This document shows positions 16,079-25,233 of a stretch of 64,000 nt of DNA, one piece after another. The DNA is from Pseudomonas guineae (GTDB taxonomy: Bacteria > Pseudomonadota > Gammaproteobacteria > Pseudomonadales > Pseudomonadaceae). A program made the position numbers and the translations under genes. The stretch is taken from assembly GCF_900113745.1 (NCBI RefSeq), contig NZ_FOQL01000004.1, forward strand, positions 310,001-374,000, written 5' to 3'. The notes beneath the pieces were generated by a model, which made no database searches, was not told the origin of the DNA, and saw only the letters and a program-made list of their open reading frames with translations. Each line of letters begins with the position of its first letter. The stretch's first letter is position 1.

Positions 16079-17206
16079 ATGAACCCAAGCAGTCAATCGG
16101 GTACTCGGAGCAGCCTGCAAAGACTGCTGCTGAAGCGTTTTAGTATGGCGGCGGCGACGTACGCTTTGACCGGGCTGTTGTGCGGAGTTGGCGCATTTAC
16201 CGGGTTGTTTAATGCGCCGCCGTTAGCCGTTCTGAGCATCGCCGCCTTGGCCGCGTTAAGCCAAATACTCTTTCTCGGGCTGTTTCTATCCCGCTTCAAT
16301 CTGCGCTTCGCCGATCCCAGCCTGACGGAACTCCAGGTGCTGGTGGCATTGGTGTGGCTGACAGCGCTGCTTTCGCTATTCAGCGAGGGACGCGGCAGCC
16401 TGTTGGTGATTTACATGCTGATTTTGCTGTTCGGTGTGTTTCAGCTGCCGCCCAAGGTCTTTGCCCGTTGCGCACTGGTGGCCTTTTTGGGTTTTGCCGG
16501 GTTGAACTTATATGAGGCCTATACCCTGCAGTTGCGTGCGCCGCGTATGGCGCTGATGCAGGCATGCGTGCTGTCTGTGGTACTGGTTTGGCTGTGCCTA
16601 TTCGCCAGTTACGCCCAGGCGCTGCGTCAACGTATGCGCAAACGCCGCTTCGCTTTGCAAGCGCATCAGGACACCCTGCGTGGCATGATGCGTCAGCTGG
16701 AAGACCTGGCAGCGACTGACGAGTTGACCGGGCTCTACAATCGTCGGCACTTCTTGCGCTTGGCTAGTCGTGAGCTGGAAGGCTTGCGAAGTGGGCGTCA
16801 GCACGGTCTGGCGTTGCTGGATCTCGACCATTTCAAGCGAATCAATGATATGCACGGTCACGCCGCCGGCGATCGCGTGCTGCAGACGTTTGCCGTCGTA
16901 GCCCGCGCCTGTCTGCGCGAGGGTGATGTGCTGGCCCGCTATGGCGGTGAGGAATTTGTTTTGCTACTACCCAATACCGAAGCCGATCAGTTCAGTGCAT
17001 GTTGTGAGCGCTTACGCGAGGCGTTCAGCCACGCCGAGCCGCTGGGCGTGAAGCTGGAGGGGCTGAGCGTCTCTATCGGCATGACCCTGCTTGGCGTTCA
17101 CGATGACCTTGATGATGCTCTGCAGCGTGCCGATCAGGCCCTCTACCAAGCTAAACGTGAAGGGCGAAACCGCTGCGCGGCGACCTGGGAGCAGGTGGAT
17201 GCCTGA
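16079..17206 (+). CDS. Membrane diguanylate cyclase, SadC-like
   Basis: A 375-residue protein with five or six membrane helices in residues ~15-185, then a short coiled coil and a GGEEF domain beginning ATDELTGLYNRRH. The active site is RYGGEEF, and the inhibitory I-site REGD lies five residues before it. By synteny it corresponds to SadC of P. aeruginosa, which controls surface attachment through c-di-GMP, but that protein is about 110 residues longer, so the N-terminus differs. A strong AAGGAG site precedes the ATG. Its last eight bases overlap the ferredoxin reductase gene, so the two are co-translated. Confidence 0.92.
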   Translation: MNPSSQSGTRSSLQRLLLKRFSMAAATYALTGLLCGVGAFTGLFNAPPLAVLSIAALAALSQILFLGLFLSRFNLRFADPSLTELQVLVALVWLTALLSLFSEGRGSLLVIYMLILLFGVFQLPPKVFARCALVAFLGFAGLNLYEAYTLQLRAPRMALMQACVLSVVLVWLCLFASYAQALRQRMRKRRFALQAHQDTLRGMMRQLEDLAATDELTGLYNRRHFLRLASRELEGLRSGRQHGLALLDLDHFKRINDMHGHAAGDRVLQTFAVVARACLREGDVLARYGGEEFVLLLPNTEADQFSACCERLREAFSHAEPLGVKLEGLSVSIGMTLLGVHDDLDDALQRADQALYQAKREGRNRCAATWEQVDA

Positions 17207-18140
17207 GTTACGGGTCGCTGAACACTGCCTTCAAGTCGCTAGCGCCAGTAATTTGTTAGACAGCCTCTTAGCGGCGGGTATTGCCGTGCCTTACAGCTGT
17301 CGGGCGGGCAGTTGCCATGCTTGTCTGGTGCGTTGTGTACGTGGTGATGTACTCGACGCAAAACCGGAAGCACTGGCTGGTGCGCAGCGAGAGCAGGGCT
17401 GGCGTCTGGCCTGCCAGTGCCAAATACGTGATGACATACAGGTTGAAGTGTTCAACCCGCTGCGTGATGGGCTGCCGGCGACCATCTACAGCTGTGACTG
17501 GCTGAGTGCGGATGTGCTGCGTTTACGCCTGACTCCACCGCAGCCGTTGCGTTACAGCGCCGGCCAGCATCTGCAGCTCTGGACCGAAGACGGTATTGCT
17601 CGACCTTATTCATTGGCGAGTATCCCTGGCGTTGATACCTGGCTGGAGTTTCATATTGATTGTCGTCAGGGCGGCGCGTTTGCCACAGCGGCGCGCGCGT
17701 TTCAGCCCGGCGACAACCTACGGCTGGGCGAGTTACGCGGCGCAGCCCTGCACTATGACCCCGAATGGCAAGCCCGGCCGCTGTGGTTGCTGGCCGCGGG
17801 CACCGGCTTGGCGCCGTTGTACGCGGTGCTGCGTGAGGCGCTGCGCGAGCAGCATCAAGGGCTTATCCGGGTTATTCATCTGGCCCATGATCAGGCGGGG
17901 CATTACCTGGCTGAGCCCTTGCGGGCCCTGGCGTCCAGTCACCCCCAGGTGCAGGTTGAACTAATGGTGGCGGCCGAGTTGCCGGCTGCTTTGGCCGAAC
18001 TGCGCCTTGTTTCGCGGCAAACCATCGCTTTACTCTGCGGCCACCCTGACAGCGTCGAAACCTTTGCGCGTCGCCTCTATCTGGCGGGTTTGCCGCGTAA
18101 CCAAACCTTCGCTGACGTTTTTTTGCCGCATGCGCGCTAG
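17199..18140 (+). CDS. Ferredoxin-type 2Fe-2S oxidoreductase (iron-sulfur-binding ferredoxin reductase)
   Basis: A 313-residue electron-transfer protein. Residues 1-85 are a plant-type 2Fe-2S ferredoxin domain with CRAGSCHAC (C-x4-C-x2-C) and the fourth cysteine in LACQCQI. Residues ~90-190 are an FAD-binding barrel with RPYSLAS, and ~195-310 are the NAD(P)-binding domain (LLAAGTGLAPLYAVL). The arrangement is that of reductase subunits of ring-hydroxylating oxygenases or of CDP-6-deoxy-glucoseen reductase, but no oxygenase gene is nearby. The start codon ATG overlaps the diguanylate cyclase stop (ATGCCTGA), giving translational coupling. Confidence 0.88.
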   Translation: MPELRVAEHCLQVASASNLLDSLLAAGIAVPYSCRAGSCHACLVRCVRGDVLDAKPEALAGAQREQGWRLACQCQIRDDIQVEVFNPLRDGLPATIYSCDWLSADVLRLRLTPPQPLRYSAGQHLQLWTEDGIARPYSLASIPGVDTWLEFHIDCRQGGAFATAARAFQPGDNLRLGELRGAALHYDPEWQARPLWLLAAGTGLAPLYAVLREALREQHQGLIRVIHLAHDQAGHYLAEPLRALASSHPQVQVELMVAAELPAALAELRLVSRQTIALLCGHPDSVETFARRLYLAGLPRNQTFADVFLPHAR

Positions 18141-18186
18141 CCATTAAGGTTGCCTGCATGCGGGAGGCCTGCCGTGAGGAACAATA

Positions 18187-18960
18187 ATGAGTGAGCATCT
18201 GCTGGTTGAGCGTGAACAAGGGGTGCTGACCTTGCGCATGCACCGCCCCGATAAAAAGAACGCGCTGACTCGGGCTATGTACAGCGGTATGGCGGAAGTG
18301 CTGGCGCAGGCCGATCAGGATAAAAGCGTACGCGCGGTCCTGATTACCGGCGGTGAAAGTTGCTTCACCAGCGGCAATGATGTCGCCGATTTCATCAAGG
18401 CACCGCCTAGCGGGCTGAACAGTGAAGTGTTCCAGTTTATGCAGGCGTTGTTCGAGTTCAGCAAGCCGGTGGTGGCTGCCGTCAACGGCCCGGCCGTGGG
18501 CATCGGCACCACGATGCTGCTGCACTGCGATCTGGTGTATGTCGGCCGTGGGGCCAAGCTGAAAATGCCTTTCGTTAACCTGGGGCTTTGCCCTGAGTAC
18601 GGCTCCAGCCTGATTCTGCCTCGCTTGCTCGGCCACGCTCGGGCCGCTGAGCTGTTGTTGCTGGGAGAGAGTTTTACCGGTGAGCAGGCCGCCGCCTGGG
18701 GGATTGCCAACCAGGCACTGACGGACGGCGCTGAAATCTTGGCCAAGGCCCGCGAAATGGCCCTGCGCTTTCAGCAACTGGCGCCCGCTGCAGTGGCGGA
18801 CAGCAAACGCCTGATGCGCGCGCCGGATCGCGAGCAACTGCGCCGGGTGATCGAGGAGGAGGGCGCGCTGTTCGGTCAACGCCTGCGCTCGCCCGAAGCC
18901 ATCGAAGCGCTGACCGCTTTTATGCAGCGGCGCACGCCGGATTTCAGCACGTTCGCCTGA
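18187..18960 (+). CDS. Enoyl-CoA hydratase/isomerase family protein
   Basis: A 257-residue crotonase-fold protein. Oxyanion-hole residues are in FTSGNDVADF (~60-70) and NGPAVGIGTTMLLHCDL (~102-118). A Glu in CPEYGSS near residue 138 could act as catalytic acid, and there is no second catalytic Glu typical of true hydratases, so isomerase or hydratase activity on acyl-CoA is unresolved. The C-terminus has the usual helical trimerisation part. It follows the ferredoxin reductase gene by 46 bp and shares its direction. A terminator hairpin follows. Confidence 0.9.
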   Translation: MSEHLLVEREQGVLTLRMHRPDKKNALTRAMYSGMAEVLAQADQDKSVRAVLITGGESCFTSGNDVADFIKAPPSGLNSEVFQFMQALFEFSKPVVAAVNGPAVGIGTTMLLHCDLVYVGRGAKLKMPFVNLGLCPEYGSSLILPRLLGHARAAELLLLGESFTGEQAAAWGIANQALTDGAEILAKAREMALRFQQLAPAAVADSKRLMRAPDREQLRRVIEEEGALFGQRLRSPEAIEALTAFMQRRTPDFSTFA

Positions 18961-18975
18961 GGCATTGAGGCAAAC

Positions 18976-19004
18976 AAAAAGGCCGCTCACTGAGCGGCCT
19001 TTTG
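18976..19004. terminator. Bidirectional terminator
   Basis: AAGGCCGCTCA/TGAGCGGCCTT with A-rich and T-rich flanks, placed between the converging enoyl-CoA hydratase and pyruvate kinase genes. Confidence 0.88.
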
Positions 19005-19020
19005 CATTGCAGCGCAGCAG

Positions 19021-20472
19021 TTAAACCAGCGCTTCACCCACATGCAGCAGTTTCATGGTGTTGGTGCCGCCGATGGTGTGGTAACTGTCGCCCTTGGTCA
19101 GTATCACCCAGTCACCAGCCTGCACCACGCCACGCTTGAGCAGCTCGTCCACTGCGGCCTGGCTGACTTCGGCCGGTTGCAGGGCGGCGGGGTCGAACGG
19201 CACGGTGTAGACGCCGCGGAACATCGCCGCACGGGCCTGGGTTTCACGGTGCGGAGAGAAGGCGAAGATCGGCACCGAAGAGCGGATGCGCGACATGATC
19301 AGCGGGGTGTAGCCACTTTCAGTGAGGGCAATGATCGCTTTTACGCCAGGGAAGTGATTGGCCGTGTACATGGCTGCTAAGGCGATGCTTTCGTCGCAAC
19401 GCTCGAACTCGGTGCCTATGCGATGGCTGGACTTCTTGCTGGTTGGGTGTTTTTCCGCGCCCAGGCAGATGCGCGCCATGGCTTGCACCGCTTCCAGCGG
19501 GTAGGCGCCGGCGGCGCTTTCCGCCGAGAGCATCACCGCATCGGTGTAGTCGAGCACGGCGTTAGCCACGTCGGAGACTTCCGCACGGGTCGGCATCGGG
19601 TTCTGGATCATCGACTCCATCATCTGCGTCGCCGTGATTACCGCCTTGTTGTGGCGGCGCGCGTGCAGAATGATTTTCTTCTGAATGCCGCACAGCTCGG
19701 CATCACCGATTTCCACGCCCAGGTCGCCACGGGCAACCATCACCGCGTCACTGGCGCGGATCAAGCCATCGAGGGTTTCGTCATCGGCCACCGCTTCGGC
19801 GCGCTCGATTTTCGCCACCAGCCAGGCGGTGCCGCCGGCTTCGTCACGCAGTTTGCGTGCGTAGTGCATGTCGTCGGCATCGCGCGGGAAGGACACTGCC
19901 AGGTAATCCAGCTCCATCTCGGCGGCCAGTTTGATGTCGGCTTTGTCTTTCTCGGTCAGCGCCGGTGCGGTCAAGCCGCCGCCGCGACGGTTGATACCTT
20001 TATGGTCGGACAGCGGACCACCGATGATCACTTCGCAGTGCAGGGCATCGGCTGTGGCACTTTCTACGCGCATCACCACACGGCCGTCGTCGAGCAGCAG
20101 CTCGTCACCAACGCCGCAATCCTTGACCAGATCCGGGTAGTCGATGCCGACGATGTCTTGGGTGCCGGCAGTCAACGGATGGCTGGTTGAGAACGTGAAG
20201 CGGTCACCAAGTTTCAGCTCAATGCGCTTGTTGGCGAATTTGGCGATACGGATTTTCGGGCCTTGCAGATCGCCCAGCAGGGCCACGTGGCGACCGTGCT
20301 TGGCGGCCAGTTCGCGCACCAGCTTAGCGCGAGCCTTGTGCTCGTCAGGCGAGCCATGGGAGAAGTTCAGACGGGCAACATCCAGGCCGGCGATGATCAG
20401 TTGTTCAAGAACCTCGGGGCTGTTGCTCGATGGGCCGAGGGTGGCGACGATTTTGGTGCGGCGAACGGTCAT
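19021..20472 (-). CDS. pykA: Pyruvate kinase
   Basis: A 483-residue enzyme converting phosphoenolpyruvate and ADP to pyruvate and ATP. Visible elements are TKIVATLGPSS at the N-terminus, FSHGS, GDLQGPKIR, the catalytic Lys in VAKIERAEAV and the MVARGDLGVEIG metal and substrate loop; the C-terminal domain has the TESGYTP phosphate-binding loop for allosteric effectors. ATG at 20472 begins MTVRRTKIV. Length and synteny match PykA of Pseudomonas. It is monocistronic and ends at a shared terminator. Confidence 0.96.
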   Translation of the reverse strand: MTVRRTKIVATLGPSSNSPEVLEQLIIAGLDVARLNFSHGSPDEHKARAKLVRELAAKHGRHVALLGDLQGPKIRIAKFANKRIELKLGDRFTFSTSHPLTAGTQDIVGIDYPDLVKDCGVGDELLLDDGRVVMRVESATADALHCEVIIGGPLSDHKGINRRGGGLTAPALTEKDKADIKLAAEMELDYLAVSFPRDADDMHYARKLRDEAGGTAWLVAKIERAEAVADDETLDGLIRASDAVMVARGDLGVEIGDAELCGIQKKIILHARRHNKAVITATQMMESMIQNPMPTRAEVSDVANAVLDYTDAVMLSAESAAGAYPLEAVQAMARICLGAEKHPTSKKSSHRIGTEFERCDESIALAAMYTANHFPGVKAIIALTESGYTPLIMSRIRSSVPIFAFSPHRETQARAAMFRGVYTVPFDPAALQPAEVSQAAVDELLKRGVVQAGDWVILTKGDSYHTIGGTNTMKLLHVGEALV

Positions 20473-20644
20473 GCACAGACTCCTGAGTGGCAACTGCAGA
20501 CGAGGCTACTATGCCGCAACCCTGTAGTCATTGTTCCGCTGCACTACCTCTGGCGGCCACGTGATGCGGCATGAGTTATTGCGGTATATGGTCCTGCAGA
20601 ATTTCCTCAGGCAGTCGATACACTGCACATCGGAGGAGAGGCTT

Positions 20645-21019
20645 ATGCGCATACTGTTGATTGTTTTGTTGCTAGTGGGGCTGGCCGGCTGCAACCGCTA
20701 CTCGTTCGACCACCATCTAAATAGTGCCTACGAGGCTTACGATCGCGGTGAGTGTGAAGCGGCCATTTTGTCGTTGTCCAAGGCCGAGCGTAACAGCCGT
20801 TCGCGGCGTTATATGCAGCCAGAAATTTCTCTGCTGCGTGGCCAGTGCTTGGAGCGTCAGGCATTGTTTGTCGATGCCATGCAGACCTACCAGTTCATCA
20901 CCAGCCAATATCCGGCCAGCGAATATGCCTACCGCGCCCGCGCGCGTATGGACACCTTGCGCCAGCTTGGACATGAAGGCGTTGGTGTGGCGGTTAAGGT
21001 TAACCCGGTCAAGCCTTGA
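20645..21019 (+). CDS. Small TPR-type lipoprotein
   Basis: A 124-residue precursor with lipobox LAGCN (Cys16). The mature protein carries two or three helical hairpins with TPR character (AYEAYDRGECEAAILSLSKAE, EISLLRGQCLERQALFVDAMQTYQFI), ending at NPVKP. It is probably a periplasm-facing outer-membrane scaffold or assembly helper. A GGAGGAGAGG ribosome site precedes ATG 20645. It diverges from pyruvate kinase. A DUF4124 gene follows 67 bp downstream and is probably in the same unit. Confidence 0.78.
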   Translation: MRILLIVLLLVGLAGCNRYSFDHHLNSAYEAYDRGECEAAILSLSKAERNSRSRRYMQPEISLLRGQCLERQALFVDAMQTYQFITSQYPASEYAYRARARMDTLRQLGHEGVGVAVKVNPVKP

Positions 21020-21086
21020 CCGCTGGTCATCAGTGCTGACAGAACGCTGATCTCGGCAGTAAGCTGAGTTTTTCGGGAGGGAATCC

Positions 21087-21509
21087 ATGCGCGTCTTGTT
21101 GTGCTTATTGTTGCTGCCGGGTTTGGCCGCTGCGGAAATTTATCGTTGGACGGATGCCAATGGGCAGGTGCATTTCGGCCAGCGCCCTGCGGTGGCTGGA
21201 GCGGAAAAGGTTGAAGTAAAACCGCAGGTGGTTGAACGTGACCAATTGACCCGTGAGAGGGAAGAACGTACCAGTCGGTTTTACGATGCCCGCCGTGAAG
21301 AGCAGGCGCAGGCCTCGGCAGTTGCGACCGAGCGGCAGGTCAAGCGTGCCCAGGAGTGCCGCGAACTGCATAAGCGTCTGGCCTCTATTCCTGAGGGGCG
21401 TAGCTACTATCGGGATGAGGCCGATGGTCAGCGCAGTTATTACAGCGATAAGCAGATCGATACCGCTCGTCAGCAATTGCAAAGCCGGGTGGCTGAGCGC
21501 TGTTCCTGA
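21087..21509 (+). CDS. DUF4124 domain protein
   Basis: A 140-residue exported protein. A short signal peptide (VLLCLLLLPGLAAA) is followed at once by the DUF4124 motif EIYRWTDANGQVHFGQRP, a small periplasmic fold of unknown role. The rest (~45-140) is charged and helical, probably coiled coil, with REEQAQASAVATERQVKRAQ. A GGGAGG ribosome site precedes the ATG. It lies between a lipoprotein gene and a PilZ gene in the same direction. Confidence 0.82.
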   Translation: MRVLLCLLLLPGLAAAEIYRWTDANGQVHFGQRPAVAGAEKVEVKPQVVERDQLTREREERTSRFYDARREEQAQASAVATERQVKRAQECRELHKRLASIPEGRSYYRDEADGQRSYYSDKQIDTARQQLQSRVAERCS

Positions 21510-21569
21510 AACTGGTTTAAGTGCAGTAGTGGGGCCATACTCAATGGCCATTTATAGCGATGTGCCACT

Positions 21570-21932
21570 ATGTCAGCACCTGCTCAGCGCAGTATCGAAC
21601 GCCATCAGTTGCCGTATTACCTGAAGGTGTTCAACCGCATCACCGACAAGCCCATGGGCTATATCGGTAACGTCTCATTGGACGGCCTGCTGCTGATCAG
21701 TCAGTTGCCCCTGCTGGTGGGCGCGCGCTTTGATATGCGTTTGAAAATTCCAGGGCATGATGCTCCGCACCACATTGATTTCTCGGCCACCTGCCAATGG
21801 TCCCGTGAGGATGTCACCCCTGGCTACTATGATTCGGGTTTTGCGCTGGTGGCGCCGCCCGCCGACTATGTTGAGATGGTCGATGCGCTGCGCCATTATT
21901 TTAGTTTCAGACCGCTGGCTACATCAGCCTGA
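21570..21932 (+). CDS. PilZ domain protein with degenerate c-di-GMP motif
   Basis: A 120-residue single PilZ domain. The GNVSLDG motif (D/N-x-S-x-x-G) is intact around residues 33-39 and the barrel strands follow (ARFDMRLKIP, DFSATCQWSRED). The RxxxR switch that normally wraps c-di-GMP is not recognisable: the equivalent segment reads ERHQLPYYLKVF with no second Arg at the right spacing. It may therefore be a non-binding structural PilZ protein. It follows the DUF4124 gene by 60 bp and ends at a terminator shared with mqo. Confidence 0.85.
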   Translation: MSAPAQRSIERHQLPYYLKVFNRITDKPMGYIGNVSLDGLLLISQLPLLVGARFDMRLKIPGHDAPHHIDFSATCQWSREDVTPGYYDSGFALVAPPADYVEMVDALRHYFSFRPLATSA

Positions 21933-21961
21933 ATGACGTGGACACTGTTTATCCGAGGCAT

Positions 21962-21989
21962 AAAAAACCGCCCCTAGAGGCGGTTTTTT
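21962..21989. terminator. Bidirectional terminator
   Basis: AAAAAACCGCC/GGCGGTTTTTT stem between the converging PilZ and mqo genes. Confidence 0.9.
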
Positions 21990-22002
21990 ATGCCCAGGCA
22001 GC

Positions 22003-23505
22003 TCAAGCGCTAACGCTTTGTTCCAGTTGCAGCAAGGCATCGGAACGCGACTGCACTTCGCGGTAGCGCTCGGCATCGCTGGCCAAAACGTCAGCCATGG
22101 CCGGGAATATCTCGTTCAGCTTGGTGCGCCATTGCTCTGATTTCACCTGCTCGCCGAAGCAGCGCTGGATCAGGTCAAGCATGATCGAGACGGTTACCGA
22201 AGCACCTGGCGATGCGCCCAGCAGGGCGGCCAGAGAACCGTCTTGTGCGGCCACCAGTTCGGTACCGAACTGCAGGATGCCACCGTTTTTCGCATGCTTC
22301 TTGATGATCTGCACGCGTTGGCCGGCGATCTCAATGCGCCAGTCTTCGGCTTTGGCTTCTGGGTAGAAGCCGCGCAGAGTTTCCAGGCGCTTCTCTTCGG
22401 ACTGCAGCACTTCCTTGATCAGGTAGCGGGTCAGGTCGAAGTTGTCGCGCGCCACGGCCAACATGGGGCCGATGTTGTTGAAACGGATCGACAGCGGCAG
22501 GTCGAGGAACGAACCACGCTTAAGGAACTTGGTGGTGAAGCCGGCGTAAGGGCCGAACAGCAGCGAGGTCTTGCCCTCGACTACGCGGGTATCCAGGTGC
22601 GGGACCGACATCGGTGGCGAACCGACGGCCGCCTGGCTGTAGACCTTGGCCTGGTGCTGTTTGACGATTTCCGGATTGTCGCAGCGCAACCACTGACCGC
22701 TGACGGGGAAGCCGCCAAAGCCTTTGCCTTCGGGTATGTCGGACATCTGCAGCAGCGGCAGCGCCGCGCCGCCGGCACCGAGGAAGACGAACTTGGCTTG
22801 GATTTCCCGGGTGCTGCCGTTTTGCAGGTCCTTGACGCTGACGCGCCAGCCTTGACCGCTGCGCTTGAGGCCAACGACTTTTTGGCTACAGGTGACTTTG
22901 GCTTCGTTCTGCTGACGGAGGTGGTCGAGCAGGTGCAGGGTCAATGCACCGAAGTTAACGTCGGTACCGGCCATCACGCGGGTGGCGGCGATGGGCTCGT
23001 TCGGGTCGCGGCCCGGCAGCATCAGCGGCATCCATTCGGCCATGGTGGCGCGGTCTTCGCTGTATTCCATTTCGCTGAAGGCGTGATGAGCGGTCAGTGC
23101 GGCAAAGCGCTTCTTCAGGAAGTCGATGCCTTTCTGACCACGCACGAAGCTTAAGTGCGGGACCGGGCTGATAAACGACTTGGGCGAGCCAAAGCGACCT
23201 TTCTCGACCAGGTAAGCCCAGAACTGCTTGGATTCCTCGAACTGAGCATTGATGGACACCGACTTTTTGATGTCGATCGAACCGTCTTCAGCTTCCGGCG
23301 TGTAATTCAGCTCACACAGGGCCGCATGGCCAGTGCCCGCGTTATTCCATGGGTAAGAGCTTTCGCTCGACGCGGCGCTCATCATATCGAGCACTTCCAG
23401 CTTGATTGCTGGGTCGAGTTCTTTAAGCAGGACGGCCAGGGTCGCACTCATGATGCCTGCACCAACCAGCACCACATCCATTGTTTCGTATTCGTTTTGC
23501 GCCAT
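22003..23505 (-). CDS. mqo: Malate:quinone oxidoreductase
   Basis: A 500-residue FAD-dependent peripheral membrane enzyme that oxidises malate to oxaloacetate and passes electrons to the quinone pool. The N-terminus has the dinucleotide fold [32 protein letters not shown] and [12 protein letters not shown] are characteristic of the Mqo family. The length is typical. ATG at 23505 begins [12 protein letters not shown]; an upstream in-frame extension lacks support. It stands alone, with a long (452 bp) upstream region that must contain its promoter. Confidence 0.95.
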   Translation of the reverse strand: MAQNEYETMDVVLVGAGIMSATLAVLLKELDPAIKLEVLDMMSAASSESSYPWNNAGTGHAALCELNYTPEAEDGSIDIKKSVSINAQFEESKQFWAYLVEKGRFGSPKSFISPVPHLSFVRGQKGIDFLKKRFAALTAHHAFSEMEYSEDRATMAEWMPLMLPGRDPNEPIAATRVMAGTDVNFGALTLHLLDHLRQQNEAKVTCSQKVVGLKRSGQGWRVSVKDLQNGSTREIQAKFVFLGAGGAALPLLQMSDIPEGKGFGGFPVSGQWLRCDNPEIVKQHQAKVYSQAAVGSPPMSVPHLDTRVVEGKTSLLFGPYAGFTTKFLKRGSFLDLPLSIRFNNIGPMLAVARDNFDLTRYLIKEVLQSEEKRLETLRGFYPEAKAEDWRIEIAGQRVQIIKKHAKNGGILQFGTELVAAQDGSLAALLGASPGASVTVSIMLDLIQRCFGEQVKSEQWRTKLNEIFPAMADVLASDAERYREVQSRSDALLQLEQSVSA

Positions 23506-23957
23506 TACCACTTCTCCGCAAACCAGCACTCAATAGACGTTAATCAGCCAGAATAAACAGGTAATCAGCAGTCTGTGAGACATTCAGGGTTGAAGGAAGC
23601 AGGCTTCTGGGTGCAGATGCCAACCGCGAGATCATTCATTTTCGCCACACTCTTGTGAAGTTTTCCAAACCGTTTTTTCACGCTCTTTTGGAGTCGTGAA
23701 CCTCAAAACACGTCTGCTTTGGCCAGCTTTTCACCGACGTAAAGCGACCTTTGCAGAAGCTGCATGGCGTTTCACAGTTGGGAAAAGCGCTAGCTAGAGG
23801 ACAGCGTGAAGTGGGCGACTCTCTGGGGCGCGGCCGATGAATGATGCATCAGCGTTACGGCAAGGCCCGAACAGGAGGCGTCCTTATATTCGGGGCGCGA
23901 TTATAAGGGCAAAGCAGGAAAATTGATCGCCTGGTGTGACTTTTCTTCTTTCGCTGG
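23506..23957. other. 452-bp intergenic region upstream of mqo
   Basis: I see no credible gene here. It should carry the mqo promoter. A ColR-box-like sequence lies at 23666-23681 (CAAACCGTTTTTTCAC, one mismatch to the remembered consensus), oriented away from mqo. No tRNA, repeat family or strong terminator is visible. A small RNA cannot be excluded. Confidence 0.5.
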
Positions 23958-24191
23958 TCAGGCTGCCAGCGTTTGCTGGGCGCGCGGGTGTGGCGTGAAC
24001 TGTATGGTCCTGGCGTCGTTTGGCAGCTGCTGACCAAGCCAGCTCAAGCAGCTGTGTTGCACTTCAACCCAGCCAGAGCCTTGTGGGGCTTGGGCTGACT
24101 GGCGCAGTGCGGTGCAAATGCCCTGCGCGTTGAGTAGCGCGAACGTGCGCATCGGACGGCGCGGGGCGAGCAGGCTACGCAGGTCGAACAT
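23958..24191 (-). CDS. Small hypothetical protein
   Basis: A 77-residue soluble protein: a basic N-terminus (SLLAPRRPMRTFALL), then a compact mixed region with WVEVQHSCLSWLGQQLP. There is no signal peptide or known motif. It lies beside mqo in the same orientation, and I believe a comparable small gene accompanies mqo in other pseudomonads. It is divergent from the YajG lipoprotein gene. The ribosome site is weak, so the ATG at 24191 is tentative. Confidence 0.5.
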   Translation of the reverse strand: MFDLRSLLAPRRPMRTFALLNAQGICTALRQSAQAPQGSGWVEVQHSCLSWLGQQLPNDARTIQFTPHPRAQQTLAA

Positions 24192-24363
24192 GGCGATTCA
24201 CTCACGAGCAGAGAAGACTAAAGTCTTATGCCTGAAGCGCATGACAAGAGCGTTACGGGAACCTGTTACACGCTTGTGCGTCATAACAACCAGCGCTGTC
24301 AGGCCTTTATCGCGCTGGGTATACTGCGCCACGTCTGCCCCTTATTTCTATGGAGAGTTGAGC

Positions 24364-24948
24364 ATGCTGCATCGTCTGCTGTTTGGTCTGGTGGCTGTTG
24401 CCAGCCTTACTCTGGTGGGTTGTGCCCACAGCCCGCAACAACTCAGCCCACAACCTAAGCTCAATAGCCCATTGACCGCCGTTGGCCAAGGCCAGCCGGT
24501 TGTGGTGCGAGTGGCTGATGGGCGTCCTTCGCCTGTGCTGGGGACTCGCGGCGGCCTGTATCCGGAAACCAGCGCCATCAGCGTGACTGGTCAGGATGTA
24601 CTGCCCAAGCTGCAGGCTCAGGCTGAAGCGGCTGTGCGCCTGCTTGGTTTCACCCCGAGCGCGAATGCCTACAACGCGCCGCAGCTGACTCTGACCCTAG
24701 CCGAGCTCAAGTATCAGTCGCCTAAGGAAGGTTTGTATGTGACTGAAGCGGACATGACCGCGACTTTCCGGGTTGATGTGCAGAACAGTAGCCGTCGCTA
24801 CAGCGGCCGTTACGGGGCGTCGTTGAATCAGCGTTTCGGCATGGCGCCGAATCAGGCCACCAACACCAAGCTGGTTAGCGATGTGTTGAGCGATGCACTC
24901 ACCCGCGCATTCAAGGATCCGACCATCGGTCAGGTGCTCGCGCAGTAA
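24364..24948 (+). CDS. yajG: YajG family lipoprotein
   Basis: A 194-residue precursor with lipobox LVGCAHS (Cys20). The mature part matches the YajG family: VVVRVADGRPSPVLGTRGG, then a repeat-like alpha/beta region and a C-terminal helix LVSDVLSDALTRAFKD. It is an outer-membrane lipoprotein of unknown function. GGAGAG precedes the ATG. It is monocistronic, with a strong terminator after the stop. Confidence 0.87.
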   Translation: MLHRLLFGLVAVASLTLVGCAHSPQQLSPQPKLNSPLTAVGQGQPVVVRVADGRPSPVLGTRGGLYPETSAISVTGQDVLPKLQAQAEAAVRLLGFTPSANAYNAPQLTLTLAELKYQSPKEGLYVTEADMTATFRVDVQNSSRRYSGRYGASLNQRFGMAPNQATNTKLVSDVLSDALTRAFKDPTIGQVLAQ

Positions 24949-24964
24949 GCGCTGTTGGCGTAAT

Positions 24965-24994
24965 AAAAAAGCCCGGACTTTTCCGGGCTTTTTT
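24965..24994 (+). terminator. Rho-independent terminator after yajG
   Basis: AAAAAAGCCCGGA/TCCGGGCTTTTTT stem with T-run. It can serve both strands, including the small minus-strand gene downstream. Confidence 0.92.
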
Positions 24995-25032
24995 CTGTTT
25001 GCGATTTCTCGCCTGCAGCGAACGGCCGCGCT

Positions 25033-25233
25033 TCAGGCGGCTTCGCTGTAAAACGCTGGCAGGCCTGTGCGTGTGTCGATATCAGGTAGGGCGGAGTGTT
25101 CATGGCCGCCGATGGCGCAGTACATCAGCCAGTGCTCGTCGTGCACGTTGAATGACAATCCATCGGTGACGGCTTCAACATCATCCAGCGAGTCGATCAG
25201 GTCGTCGCGGTCTTGGGGGTGGGCATGCAGCAT
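25033..25233 (-). CDS. Small hypothetical protein
   Basis: A 66-residue acidic protein beginning MLHAHPQDRDDL, without signal peptide or known motif. The start at 25233 is chosen over an in-frame ATG at 25248 because GGAG falls nine bases before it; using 25248 would put that Shine-Dalgarno inside the gene. Its C-terminal half (WLMYCAIGGHEHSALPDID) has a His/Asp-rich stretch that could bind metal, though this is speculative. Confidence 0.55.
   Translation of the reverse strand: MLHAHPQDRDDLIDSLDDVEAVTDGLSFNVHDEHWLMYCAIGGHEHSALPDIDTRTGLPAFYSEAA

Noticed and set aside
17872..18990. A 372-codon minus-strand frame opposite the ferredoxin reductase and enoyl-CoA hydratase genes
   Set aside because: Both sense-strand genes have clear domains; the antisense product is Gln/Arg-rich and domainless.
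23666..23681. ColR-box-like sequence upstream of mqo
   Set aside because: One mismatch and oriented away from mqo in an AT-rich stretch; too weak to list as a site without a genome-wide score.
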